DNA from: Pochonia chlamydosporia 170
Lineage: Eukaryota; Ascomycota; Sordariomycetes; Hypocreales; Clavicipitaceae
NCBI RefSeq assembly: GCF_001653235.2
Contig: NC_035790.1
Coordinates: forward strand, 5,952,001 to 6,016,000
Reading direction: 5' to 3'
DNA: 64,000 nucleotides
Positions 10,624-20,328 of this stretch are shown piece after piece. Below the pieces are notes generated by a model. It ran no database searches and was not told the DNA's origin. It saw nothing but the letters and a program-made list of their open reading frames with translations. The position numbers were made by a program, and so were the translations under genes. The stretch's first letter is position 1; each line of letters begins with the position of its first letter.

Positions 10624-12675
10624 CTATTCAATGCTCATACGCATGATGCCGTCATTGGTATCGACCATGCCTTGAAACCCAATTCGCCCTTTACTGTTCA
10701 ATCTTCCGGTTGTCCCTGCACTAGGGTTCGCAGGAGTGCCGGCTCCAACGCTTCCAGCTTCGCTCTGAGCACTGCTACCTGCTCTATCTCCTCCAGTGCT
10801 GCCAGGTCGTGAGCCCCATGGTGCTGAGTCTCGCTGCATGGGACTCTGCAGGATCGGTGAATTATGTGCGCTCATCCCGGGACTGACAGCCCGTCTTTTG
10901 AAGCTCACGGGATCGAAGTCATCGTCGCGGCGACGCTTGTTGTTGATCCTCCGAGTTATCTCTGCTGCGCTTGGCCCTTGAGCATTGCTACTCTGCGAAG
11001 CCGAATGTCCCGAGGCAACACCAGGCACAGGAGAGTCCATAGCTGCATCTTCACTCATACCAGAAGAAGAGCCACGAGGCAAGAATGCTGGTGGAGGTGG
11101 CGTTGTTCTGTTTCCACCCATGCTACTCGACTCGGAAAAGGTATCCCAAAATGTTTTCCCTTTAGAATTCTTTATAACTTGTTGCTTAAAGCTGCTCGAA
11201 AGCCCAGAAGAACCTTCACCCAGTAAGTTCATATCATCCTCTTGGATGTCATCGACAGGCTCATTGTTTGTAAGATTTGGCGAAGACAGGGCGCTAGCGT
11301 TTGTTCCAGGCTCTGCCTGTGTTTGCGGAATCCGAGGCTCGAGCGCTACATCACTTTCCCGGACCTGTTTAACAACTTCGGCTTCTCGTCGGGTTTCTGT
11401 CTCCGCTGGCGCACTTTCTTCAAATAAGGCGGCGCGTATTCTTGCAAATGTTTTGGTCTTCGGCAATAGGTTCCCACGGCGCGTGACAGCTCGTTTAACG
11501 ACTCCTCGTTGCGATCCTTCTCCACCACCTCCATTACCATTACCATTACCGTTACCGTTACCACTACCATCAGCGTCACTTTGAGATTTGCCACTCTCGT
11601 CACCATCAACGGCAGAGATGTGGAGCTGGTTGGCCTGCCAGCTAATGCTCTCCCTCCTCGCCTTCGCAGCAGTGGTTGGAGGGGATTTGGAAAGGTTGGC
11701 TGTGGCCATGTTGAATCCAAGTCCCAACGGTCCACGAACCTTCTTCTTTGGTATTTTGCGATGCCGCTGTCGCTGCTGGAAGCTCATGAGACTGCTCATA
11801 GCAGGAGATCCAAACGGTCCAGTTGGGCCAAAATTGGCTGTTTTGGAGACCTGTGGGGTGGTAACATATGACTCGTCCACATCTTCGTCCATCAGGTCAT
11901 CATCGTCGGATGAACTGGATGAATCAGAGCCGACAGCCTGGTTAGTGCTCCCCAGGGAGCTACTTATGTTCATCTTCTCATGATTTCCCATGATAGACCA
12001 CAGAGATGAAGATGTTTGTTCCGGACCGCCATAGTCGCTTCGTCGGGTGGGTATATTCATGGCCCGGCCACCGATAGTAGGCGATGAGTCTGGTGATGAT
12101 TCGGCAAGTGTCGAGTGATGCAGGCTCGTAGCAGCGCGAGAAAAGTCAAGGCCCCGCGACCTGCGGGGAAGAATATTGGTTGGAGACGCGTATATCTGCG
12201 AGTGGTCAAGTTTTGGAGAAAGAGGCGGGGGCTTGACGTAGGCATTTGAGGCAGGTGGCGGCGTGAATTGTCGAGGAGGCATCTGCAGTGATAGACCCTT
12301 GAATTCAGAGTGCCGCGGCGTGGAGGGTGTCTGGGCATCCTTGATGTGGATGTCGTCTTTGGAAGTTCTTCGCGATGCTTCAATAATGAGTGGTGAGGGC
12401 GATAGCTTGGATGGTGTTCCTCCACCATCTGACAACGATCGAGTCTTGCTTGCCAGGGGCGACCTGTCATAGCCCATGAGGTCAAGATCGCGACCGGTAA
12501 GTCTTTCGCCTGGGCCGCCAGGGGAACCGTTGTCCATAATGGCTGACTCGTCCATGCTGTAATCTGCTGCCATGTTGCACAGGTTCGCAGTAGCAGGTGG
12601 AGAACTTTGCGGATGTTGAATTCGAGATGGTGATATCGGTGAGTCGTCCTGCTCCTTGCGCAACTCGAGGTCGGA
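10624..12675 (-). CDS. Large disordered protein of unknown function, probably nuclear; 5' end uncertain
   Basis: The frame is open from 12726 down to the stop at 10624. The first in-frame ATG is at 12573 (MAADYSMDESAIMDNG, 649 residues), but the frame upstream is also protein-like (SDLELRKEQDDSPISPS). A good branch site (CCTAAT) and CCCTCAG acceptor at 12676 suggest that an exon begins at 12675. A possible first exon is 12919-12884 (MSSPVSSSQPKK) with a weak GTCCAG donor. The product is Ser/Pro/Asn-rich with an acidic run (DSSSSSDDDDLMDEDVDE), many proline-directed Ser/Thr sites, basic stretches (RKIPKKKVRG, INNKRRRDDDFDPVSFKRR) and an alternating Gly-Asn tract. The best-conserved-looking blocks are RRGNLLPKTKTFARIRAAL and the C-terminus GFQGMVDTNDGIMRMSIE. 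A phosphorylated nuclear regulator is inferred; no family was recognised. Confidence 0.75.
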   Translation of the reverse strand, partial: SDLELRKEQDDSPISPSRIQHPQSSPPATANLCNMAADYSMDESAIMDNGSPGGPGERLTGRDLDLMGYDRSPLASKTRSLSDGGGTPSKLSPSPLIIEASRRTSKDDIHIKDAQTPSTPRHSEFKGLSLQMPPRQFTPPPASNAYVKPPPLSPKLDHSQIYASPTNILPRRSRGLDFSRAATSLHHSTLAESSPDSSPTIGGRAMNIPTRRSDYGGPEQTSSSLWSIMGNHEKMNISSSLGSTNQAVGSDSSSSSDDDDLMDEDVDESYVTTPQVSKTANFGPTGPFGSPAMSSLMSFQQRQRHRKIPKKKVRGPLGLGFNMATANLSKSPPTTAAKARRESISWQANQLHISAVDGDESGKSQSDADGSGNGNGNGNGNGGGGEGSQRGVVKRAVTRRGNLLPKTKTFARIRAALFEESAPAETETRREAEVVKQVRESDVALEPRIPQTQAEPGTNASALSSPNLTNNEPVDDIQEDDMNLLGEGSSGLSSSFKQQVIKNSKGKTFWDTFSESSSMGGNRTTPPPPAFLPRGSSSGMSEDAAMDSPVPGVASGHSASQSSNAQGPSAAEITRRINNKRRRDDDFDPVSFKRRAVSPGMSAHNSPILQSPMQRDSAPWGSRPGSTGGDRAGSSAQSEAGSVGAGTPANPSAGTTGRLNSKGRIGFQGMVDTNDGIMRMSIE
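11527..11567. repeat. Hexanucleotide-type repeat coding for a Gly-Asn tract
   Basis: A run of near-perfect ccatta/ccgtta units on the plus strand encodes the alternating Gly-Asn stretch, followed by glycines, in the disordered-protein gene on the minus strand. Likely variable in length between strains. Confidence 0.7.
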
Positions 12676-13744
12676 CTGAGGGAGCAGGATCAGGGCATTA
12701 GGGAAGCCATTGATGTTTATGCCGGGCTAGTCTTGGGGGAGATATCGGTAGCATATACAGTTAATTAGGTTCACAGTTGCAGAACTTTCCCATGCAATAA
12801 GGATATAAGGTTGTGCAGTAAAGAAGGTTTGGAGTCGTCTGAATATCGCGGCGCGTCTGGAGTGCGGTCCGTGGTGTCTGGACCTTCTTCGGCTGGCTGG
12901 AGCTGACTGGACTGGACATCAGTGGATGGAGTGTCACCAGACTCGGACCAGGCTAGACATCAATTGATGGCATTGGGACCAGACCAGACCAGACTCCAGC
13001 CGTCCAAGCCGTCTGGTCCAAGCCGTCCAAAGCCAGAGCCAAACAGCGCTCGATACAGCCGCTATGGCGCCCCACTGCATACACTCAAGAGCTCCTCTGC
13101 CATGCATTTGGCTTCAACCTCGCAAAGTCGACGCCAACAGTCCCGTTGAGGAACGTTTGGGCGTTTACGAGGCCCATTACGCATACACCTCAAAACTCTG
13201 TAACTGTCAAGTATCGTTGCAAAGGTGGCAGGCTCAAACACGATGGGTTCCGTCGATTGCCGCCCACTAACTACAGCTCAAGGTTACATGTACTGTCCGT
13301 CATCCACCTCCCCACCTGCAGAATGTTTGTAAATGTTGTCTTCGATGTTGCCAAGTTACACCTACCCGGAACCAATGTGCAATGCCCCGAGGTGAATTGG
13401 CCAATTGTGAGCGTAAACTAACTTAATACCTGCAAAGAATGTGTCAAAATAACCAAGTTGGTGTAATTCCTGTTGCTTCCAATGTCTGTGATATCCCTCA
13501 AATGCCCCCTACCACGGAATAACTCCTCGTCCTCGCCGGATGAATTTGACGTCAGTTGGCCCGCATACAAGTGGTGATGCTATGACTGCATTGGTAACCA
13601 CGGCGGGGCAGATACGCCAATACACGCAAATATGGCGGGGCGACAGACTCAAGCAAACTTGACCTAATAACTAGATTCCGCACCTCCTCCCGCTGCTTGC
13701 CAAAACACAATCGATTTCATACTTCATAAGGTTCCTGTCCCCTG
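12676..13744. other. Intergenic: divergent promoter region with GACCAGAC run
   Basis: About 1 kb between the disordered-protein gene (-) and glyoxalase (+). It contains the tandem GACCAGACCAGACCAGACT run at 12977-12995. It may also hold an upstream exon and intron of the minus-strand gene (12919-12676). No other gene is seen. Confidence 0.5.
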
Positions 13745-15073
13745 ATGAACACCTTGAGGGCCACACAACGACTTCAAAGCATCACAAACTTTCTGCAGAC
13801 TGTGCGATCATCTATCAAGGTTCATAAGCCAGGTACGTGAGCCCCCACATCTTTGATTATCTCATGTGCACGAGCTCCAACTAAGCTCATACAGGACAAC
13901 AGCTGAGAAGGATGGCGACCACTACGGATACCAACACTTACAAGTTTAATCACTCCATGTGCGTTCAAAGCATAGTACTTAATTCAAGTGGGTATGTATT
14001 GACGTAAAGTTTTCCAGGATTCGGGTGAAAGACCCCAAGGAATCTGGTAAGTGCCGTGCCCTAGCAGAAATGCAGTAATTGCTTTCTGAAGTCAGTATGC
14101 TAACTACCCATGATCGACGAACAGTCAAGTTTTACGAATTTTTGGGCATGTCAGTGGTCAAAAAGTATGAAATTCCAGAGGCCAATTTTGATTTGTATTT
14201 CATGGGATACAACAGCCCCAAGGCTGTTTCTCATGGCAATTCCCATGTCAACCGTGAAGGTGTAATTGAGCTCACCCACAACTACGGCACTGAGAATGAC
14301 GCCAACTACACCGTCAATACCGGTAACAAGGAACCGCATCGTGGCTTCGGACACACCTGCATTAGCGTGGACAACATCCAGGCCGCTTGCCAGCGTCTCG
14401 AGGATGCAGGATATAAGTTTCAGAAGAAGCTTACTGACGGCCGGATGAAGCATATTGCCTTCGCCCTAGACCCTGATGGCTATTGGGTGGAGATCATTGG
14501 GCAGAAGCCTCTTGAAGAAACTGAGAACGTGAAGGAAACGGACCCATCTACCTACCGCATGGTAAGCAGGCATCTATTGTAATTGTTGGCTAGGTTTCTC
14601 TAACCAGATGTGGTGATAGAACCATACCATGATCCGAGTCAAGGATGCCGAGAAATCCCTCAAGTTTTACCAAGAGGTCATGGGAATGACGCTCATGAGG
14701 ACTGCCGAGAACTCAGCTGCCGGATTTAACCTTTACTTCCTTGGCTATCCCGGCACCCAAGGTTCTGCCCAGGATGGTAAAACTGCCCACCGTGAAGGCT
14801 TGCTCGAACTTACTTGGAACTACGGTACCGAGAAGGATGCCAGCTTCAAGTACCACAACGGCAACGATGAGCCTCAGGGCTTCGGACATATCTGTACGTA
14901 AAAGCAATCCCCTGCTCAGAACTAATGCGTGTAATTTTAGAGTCAGTGCTTACCAGCGAATAGGCGTGTCTGTCGATGATCTCGATGCTGCATGCCAGCG
15001 ATTCGAGGACCTCAAGTGCGACTGGAGGAAGCGACTCACCGATGGACGCATGAGAAATGTCGCATTCCCTTGA
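13745..15073 (+). CDS. Glyoxalase I (lactoylglutathione lyase), two-domain type, second domain cut short by frameshift
   Basis: Isomerises the hemithioacetal of methylglyoxal and glutathione to S-lactoylglutathione. Six exons: 13745-13832, 13895-13958, 14018-14046, 14125-14561, 14620-14893, 14964-15073 (about 333 residues). The first 33 residues (MNTLRATQRLQSITNF...) are Arg-rich without acids, like a mitochondrial presequence; a second ATG at 13912 (MATTTDTN) would give a cytosolic form. Domain 1 has all zinc-site segments: FNHSMIRVKD, REGVIELTHNYG, FGHTCISV and DPDGYWVEI. Domain 2 has NHTMIRVKD, REGLLELTWNYG and, after splicing to 14964, FGHICVSV. It then stops at TGA 15071-15073 just before the expected DPDGY segment; that segment, with its metal-binding Glu, lies one base out of frame and runs to 15137. 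The last intron also needs a distant acceptor. Either domain 2 is decaying or the assembly has an indel. Confidence 0.85.
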
Positions 15074-15137
15074 TCCCGATGGCTACTCCGTTGAAGTTGT
15101 ACAGAATGACAAGTACAGTGACAAGTACAGTGTGTAA
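15069..15137 (+). pseudogene. Out-of-frame remnant of glyoxalase domain 2 C-terminus
   Basis: Reading from 15069 gives LDPDGYSVEVVQNDKYSDKY and then a stop at 15135-15137. This is the expected end of domain 2, displaced by +1 relative to the upstream exon. A 12-bp direct duplication (gacaagtacagt twice) sits near its end. Confidence 0.75.
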
Positions 15138-17271
15138 ATGCAAGATATGCGGAGGTTTCCCCAGCTCTCGTGTAATTGGCGTGGAGCAGAGACCAAAACT
15201 GTGTACGTAGTTGCTGCGTTCAGAATGAGACCCCAGAACTGTTCGTAATACACAAAAGGAACGACTTATCTAATATGTAAAAGGGAATCACACATGCAGG
15301 ATATCCCGAGTGCATCATAACATGTGTGTACGGACTAATAAAACCAAAAAGTCATACATACCACGGCGTGTCTCACCGCCCGCTGCAAAGAGCGCTAGCC
15401 AACTGGTGAATTGGAATATTGCGCCACCAAGCCTGTTGTCGCTCAAAATGGTAACTCTATGCAGGACGAGTGCATTGTTGCGAGCATTTCAGCGGACCAA
15501 TAGTCCCCAACTTTAGATTCAGACAGGTGATCAACTTAGCGGCGGGATGCCTCATTTGAATAGCCGTTCACCCTGGAACAGATCTTGATGTTCTCTATCA
15601 ACAAGCCCCCAAACGGGTGGGCTGTCGTGGCTGCAGGCACCTAACTCATAGTGGTGGTGCTGATCTGCAGTGAAGGGATAATAAGTCTACTGGAATCAAA
15701 GCGAAAGATCCAAATTGGTCACAAGTACTGTATTGCAAAGAGCAATAATAGTTTGCTTGGATGCCGTTTCTCCAAAGAGCCAACACTAACCAACCGGTCG
15801 CTGTGAAGAGTTGAAGAGGGCTGCGGGATTGACCAGCCAGGATATGGTGATGCTGTGCTATGTGCCAAGATGGTGGCAGAGCTTTGACCCAGGCCAGCTA
15901 CTGAATGGGGCGAAGGCATTAAATCAAATCGAGGTAACCTTTCTATGGCTATAGCCAATTGTTAGATCACTTGCTAGTCGTAGCGGCAAGATTGAATTGA
16001 CCACTCATTCAACGTCGTCATGTTTGGCCTAGGGCAGCCGTGACGTGGAAATCTGTAGTTCAGATAGATCTTTGGTGAGACCAGATTGCATCTGGTGGAA
16101 AAAATCAATACACCAGTTGACCTGACCTGGATTGGCTTTGTCAGTTCAGCTTTTGCTTTCTCAAGGAGATCAGATTGGGGATGTAGCACGGACACCTTGC
16201 ACCCTAAGAATCAATTGGAGCATTCGGAACGATGAAACCAGACAAGACAAGCATGCATCTAGCCTGCAGCGCACCAGACATGAATTGATCAATTTGTCCA
16301 TTGCGACATGGAGGAGAGGAGTTCCAAATCAATAAGCAAACAGGTCACAGCCTGGTCTCAGTCCCGATGCAACGTGGGGAAGTGGAGCGACGAACCGGCA
16401 GCCACAATGATTTCTCCCCAGTGGTCGCTCTTTCCCCACCAACCATCTCAGTCGCCTCGTCCTGTCCTGTCTGGGATGAGGATGGTTGGTGTCCTCCTCC
16501 AAGCCTCCCAGCACGTCTCACCTTGACTTTTTGGAGCTGCACGGAAAATGTTCCCCCAAACTTTCGAACCAACCGTCAGCCTCTCTGGTTACTTTTCCGC
16601 GTCCCCGGATGCGTCCGTCCGCCAATTGACATGGTACACTCCTGCAGGTCAACTCTCACACACACAGGTGATGAGGGACTGCCACAGGTCAGCCACGGCG
16701 AGGGCGGGGGAGGGGCAGCCGACATGCTCATATCTGCTCAAATCCTCACCTCGAGAGACATTGAGACCGCCCCTGCAGGTCTAATCCTGGGCATTTGTAT
16801 GGCTTATGCTATTAGCGTCCGTCATTACTTTCGTGTAAATGGAGAACCAAGGGTTTCCGAGCGACCCTGATGATTCGTCCTAGTCGAGCATTGCCTGACT
16901 GCAGCTTGCATTGGCTTGGCTGGCCATGACGGAGACCGAGAATAATGCATATGGGATCAATGAAGGACGGAGATTCCATTCGGCGTAACGTATGCGCCAC
17001 CACCACTGCTGTTTTCCCTGGATCGGGGGGCTGGCTGGCTGGCTTAGATGAAGTCTGGTGTTTGCTGCGGGAGACCGAGGGGCAGGAAACCTTGGACGTC
17101 ATGTTGTCTTTGGCTCATTCTTTAAATCCAGTCCAATCCCGCTTCCTCCTTCTGCCTTGCGCTACGTTTCTTACACCCCCTTCCCTTTCCCAGCTTGTTA
17201 TCTCGGAGACTTTGGTTTCTTATACCCTTTCTTTACACCAAAATCGCACTCGCGGCATCTATCTTTTCCCC
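15138..17271. other. Intergenic: 3' flank of glyoxalase and leader of PHGDH
   Basis: About 2.1 kb without a supportable gene. The frame of the PHGDH gene is open upstream to about 16945, but it lacks family resemblance before 17272. The segment 17150-17270 is pyrimidine-rich and is probably the 5' leader. Confidence 0.55.
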
Positions 17272-18993
17272 ATGATGACCCCGTCCGCCATATCAGATCT
17301 TACACGGGATGCGCTGCCTCCGAGGGCTCGTATTCTCGTCCCCGAGAAAGTTTCAGCCGATGGCCTTGCTCTTTTAACACCCCATTATGACGTGGACGTT
17401 AAGGTCGGACTTTCGGCCGAAGAACTCATTTCAATCATCCCGAGCTATCAGGGCCTCATTGTCCGATCAGAAACAAAGGTCACCCCGGAGGTCTTACAGG
17501 CAGGCAAGAAGCTAAAAGTCGTGGCACGTGCCGGCGTGGGCGTCGACAATATTAATGTGCCAGCGGCCACCAACCAAGGCATCATTGTCATCAATTCTCC
17601 GGCAGGGAATATCTTGGCAGCCGCGGAGCACACCATTGCTCTGCTTCTGGCGACGGCCCGAAATATTGGTCGCGCTGATGGAACCGTCAAGGAAGGAAAA
17701 TGGGAGAGAAGCAAGCTTGTTGGCGTGGAAGTCGGCCGTAAGACGCTTGGCATTGTCGGGCTGGGTAAGGTTGGTCTGAATGTTGCTAGGATGGCCAAAG
17801 GCCTAGGCATGCAGGTAAAAGCTGTCGACCCGTATGCCAGTGCCGACATGGCTCGCCAGGCTGGTGTTGAGCTTGTATCGAGTCTCAAGGATATGCTGCC
17901 TCAAGTGGACTTTCTCACCATTCACACGCCGTTGCTGGCAACGACGATGGATTTGATTGGCGAGGAGGAGCTCAAGACGATGAAAAAGACGGCGCGAGTT
18001 CTCAACGTCGCTCGAGGAGGTGTTTACAATGAAGCTGCTCTGCTCAAGGGTCTGGATGAGGGATGGATTGCTGGTGCTGGCATGGATGTCTTTACAACTG
18101 AGCCTCTAGCACCTGATTCTGTCGCAGCACAACTTGCCAAGCACCCGAAGACCGTCGCCACACCACACCTGGGAGCATCGACGGTTGAAGCACAAGAAAA
18201 TGTTTCGCTGGATGTATGTACGCAAATGGTCGAGATCCTCCGTGGCGGTCTGCCAACCAGTGCGGTCAACGCCCCCATCATCTTGCCAGAGGAGTACAGG
18301 AAGCTTCAGCCAGTGGTGCAATTGGTCGAGAAAATGGGCCGTCTGTATACTCAGCATTTCGTCAAGTCCAAGGGCGGTATGATTGGCGACCGGAAATTCG
18401 AGCTTATCTATCACGGCGATCTAGCTGGTATGCCCAACACTAAGCCCCTATTCGCTGCTCTTGTCAAGGGCCTCGTAGCTTCATTCAGCGATTCTCACAT
18501 CAACATTGTCAACGCTACTCTTATTGCCAAAGAGAAGGGCATTGTCATCAACGAAACCCACGCACGCCAATCGAAAGACTTGACTTTCTCGAACTTGGTG
18601 ACCCTGAAATCTATTGCTGATGGCCCTGTTGGTGGGAAGACGGAGCAGATAATCGAGGGGTACGCCTCCGATAAAAGGGTTTACATTACCAAGCTGGACC
18701 GCTTCAACGCAACATTCAGCCCGGAGGGTACTCTCATCATTCTTCACAATTATGATGAACCTGGCAAGATTGGTGGAGTGGGCATGGTACTTGGTTCCCA
18801 TGGGATCAACATTCGATACATGCAGGTGGCGAGCCTCGATGCAGAAGCTCGACAGGGCCACAATACGCCGCCGACGCAGAAAGACAATGAGGCTCTCATG
18901 ATTTTGGGAGTGGACGGCGAGGTTGATTCGAACGTCATGGATGGGTTACGTAAATCAGAAGGTGTCCTAGATGTCAGTTTGGTACAACTGTGA
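17272..18993 (+). CDS. serA: D-3-phosphoglycerate dehydrogenase (serine biosynthesis)
   Basis: Oxidises 3-phosphoglycerate with NAD+ to 3-phosphohydroxypyruvate, the first step of phosphorylated serine synthesis in the cytosol. Single exon, 573 residues from the ATG at 17272 (ccccATGATG). Substrate and NAD domains show GLGKVGLNVA (Rossmann), VARGGVYNEAAL (catalytic Arg), DVFTTEP (catalytic Glu) and TPHLGAST (catalytic His). An intervening ASB-type domain (about residues 330-475) and a C-terminal ACT domain (LIILHNYDEPGKIGGVGMVL) follow. This long architecture is like bacterial and plant type I enzymes; the classic yeast Ser3/Ser33 proteins are nearer 470 residues. The ACT domain suggests serine feedback control, though no allosteric residues were verified. 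Confidence 0.95.
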   Translation: MMTPSAISDLTRDALPPRARILVPEKVSADGLALLTPHYDVDVKVGLSAEELISIIPSYQGLIVRSETKVTPEVLQAGKKLKVVARAGVGVDNINVPAATNQGIIVINSPAGNILAAAEHTIALLLATARNIGRADGTVKEGKWERSKLVGVEVGRKTLGIVGLGKVGLNVARMAKGLGMQVKAVDPYASADMARQAGVELVSSLKDMLPQVDFLTIHTPLLATTMDLIGEEELKTMKKTARVLNVARGGVYNEAALLKGLDEGWIAGAGMDVFTTEPLAPDSVAAQLAKHPKTVATPHLGASTVEAQENVSLDVCTQMVEILRGGLPTSAVNAPIILPEEYRKLQPVVQLVEKMGRLYTQHFVKSKGGMIGDRKFELIYHGDLAGMPNTKPLFAALVKGLVASFSDSHINIVNATLIAKEKGIVINETHARQSKDLTFSNLVTLKSIADGPVGGKTEQIIEGYASDKRVYITKLDRFNATFSPEGTLIILHNYDEPGKIGGVGMVLGSHGINIRYMQVASLDAEARQGHNTPPTQKDNEALMILGVDGEVDSNVMDGLRKSEGVLDVSLVQL

Positions 18994-20328
18994 TGGGGGT
19001 ATATCGAGTCTGTGAAACAAAGAGATAGAGGCTGTGGAAAGAGATATAAAGCTTCTCCTTGAGGGCCATGTGATTCGATGAATGGCCTCATGGGTAAATC
19101 ATATGAGAATCTCATGTTGATGCTGATGCAGCTTCCTCAACTCTGGTTAGGATTCATTCTTCAACACATATGAGTCACCAAACACACCCTCATTGCAACA
19201 GTGAACATACCACTGGAAAACAATACATGCGTCTGCACGCGATGAATATTCTGTACGCCGGTAATGCAGTACATGACACTCAGTATCCTACCCCGCCCTA
19301 GTCGTGACTGTTTGAATGACGAAGACTGGGCAGTGCAAAAATGCGCGATAAAGGCTCTTAATTCGCCGAACTTGAACTATTTTGACTTGGAGGATGTGGC
19401 TCAAAATCAATTGTCCACGACCCTCGCAGCGTTGCCTTGGTGGTATTTTTTACTCTGAATTTAGAGTGAGTTATCAAATCACAGTCCAGTCTGTCACTTT
19501 CTGAAATTTTCTGAACTGATACATACCATTTTACCCATCATTGCGTGGTGTTTGTGATCATCACTGGTCAATACTCAGTTTCAGTCTGTTCTTTGCCGGG
19601 TCCTGAGAAGAAAGAGTTCGAGCTTCTGGTGGATCGCATCTTGGCTCCGTTTTAGTGGGACACATTGGAAGAATCAAATGCAGACAGCCAACCAGAGTCG
19701 ATATCTCGCCCCACCATTCGTCATTGGCCCTAGCTTCTTGCGTGCATGGGCAGGTAGCAACGCCTCACAGCTCGCAGATTGCGGCAGGAACAAGTCCACA
19801 ACGCCTGCCTGCGAATTGCTTGGTCTTGTGCTGGTGGTGTTAGCTGCTTGCTTGGGACCTCCAACGCCCCACCATTAGCCGTCAATGGCAGAACATCTTT
19901 TGGCACCAGCTCTGGCCATCGAACTTGACTTTCAATACCTCATTTCATCCGTTATCATCTTTATCTAGCTACGACTAATCGACTGTCTGTCGCATCGTGG
20001 CCGCACGGCCAAGCGCCACTCGAATCGTCGACTGATACTCGGATTTTTCCGGAATTCCTGCCAGCACCGGCCGGTGGTCTCGACCCTTTGACTCTTTCCG
20101 GTCGCAGGAACAACAGATATTGCTCAGACCGGTCGACGCGGAACCGCTTGTGGCTGGGAGCTGGGATAATACCAATCCGCTATACAGTTTGTAATTGAGT
20201 GCCGGGCTTGGCGTGTTCGTACGAAACGGTTGTTCTAGCATTCAGCCTTTTGGCTCTTTGAAGCTTACGGGTGGAAACACGACTCTCCCGGACCGCCTAT
20301 TTGGTACCGAATCCCTTTGAGAGCGAAC
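18994..20328. other. Intergenic: 3' flank of PHGDH and promoter of the Mam3-like gene
   Basis: About 1.3 kb. Short open frames only, without domain-like sequence. Nothing else recognised. Confidence 0.6.

Noticed and set aside
15071..15073. TGA in glyoxalase read as selenocysteine or readthrough
   Set aside because: The homologous sequence resumes in a different frame, so readthrough would not restore the protein.
16945..17271. In-frame upstream extension of PHGDH
   Set aside because: No similarity to the family before MMTPSAIS; the stretch is a pyrimidine-rich leader.
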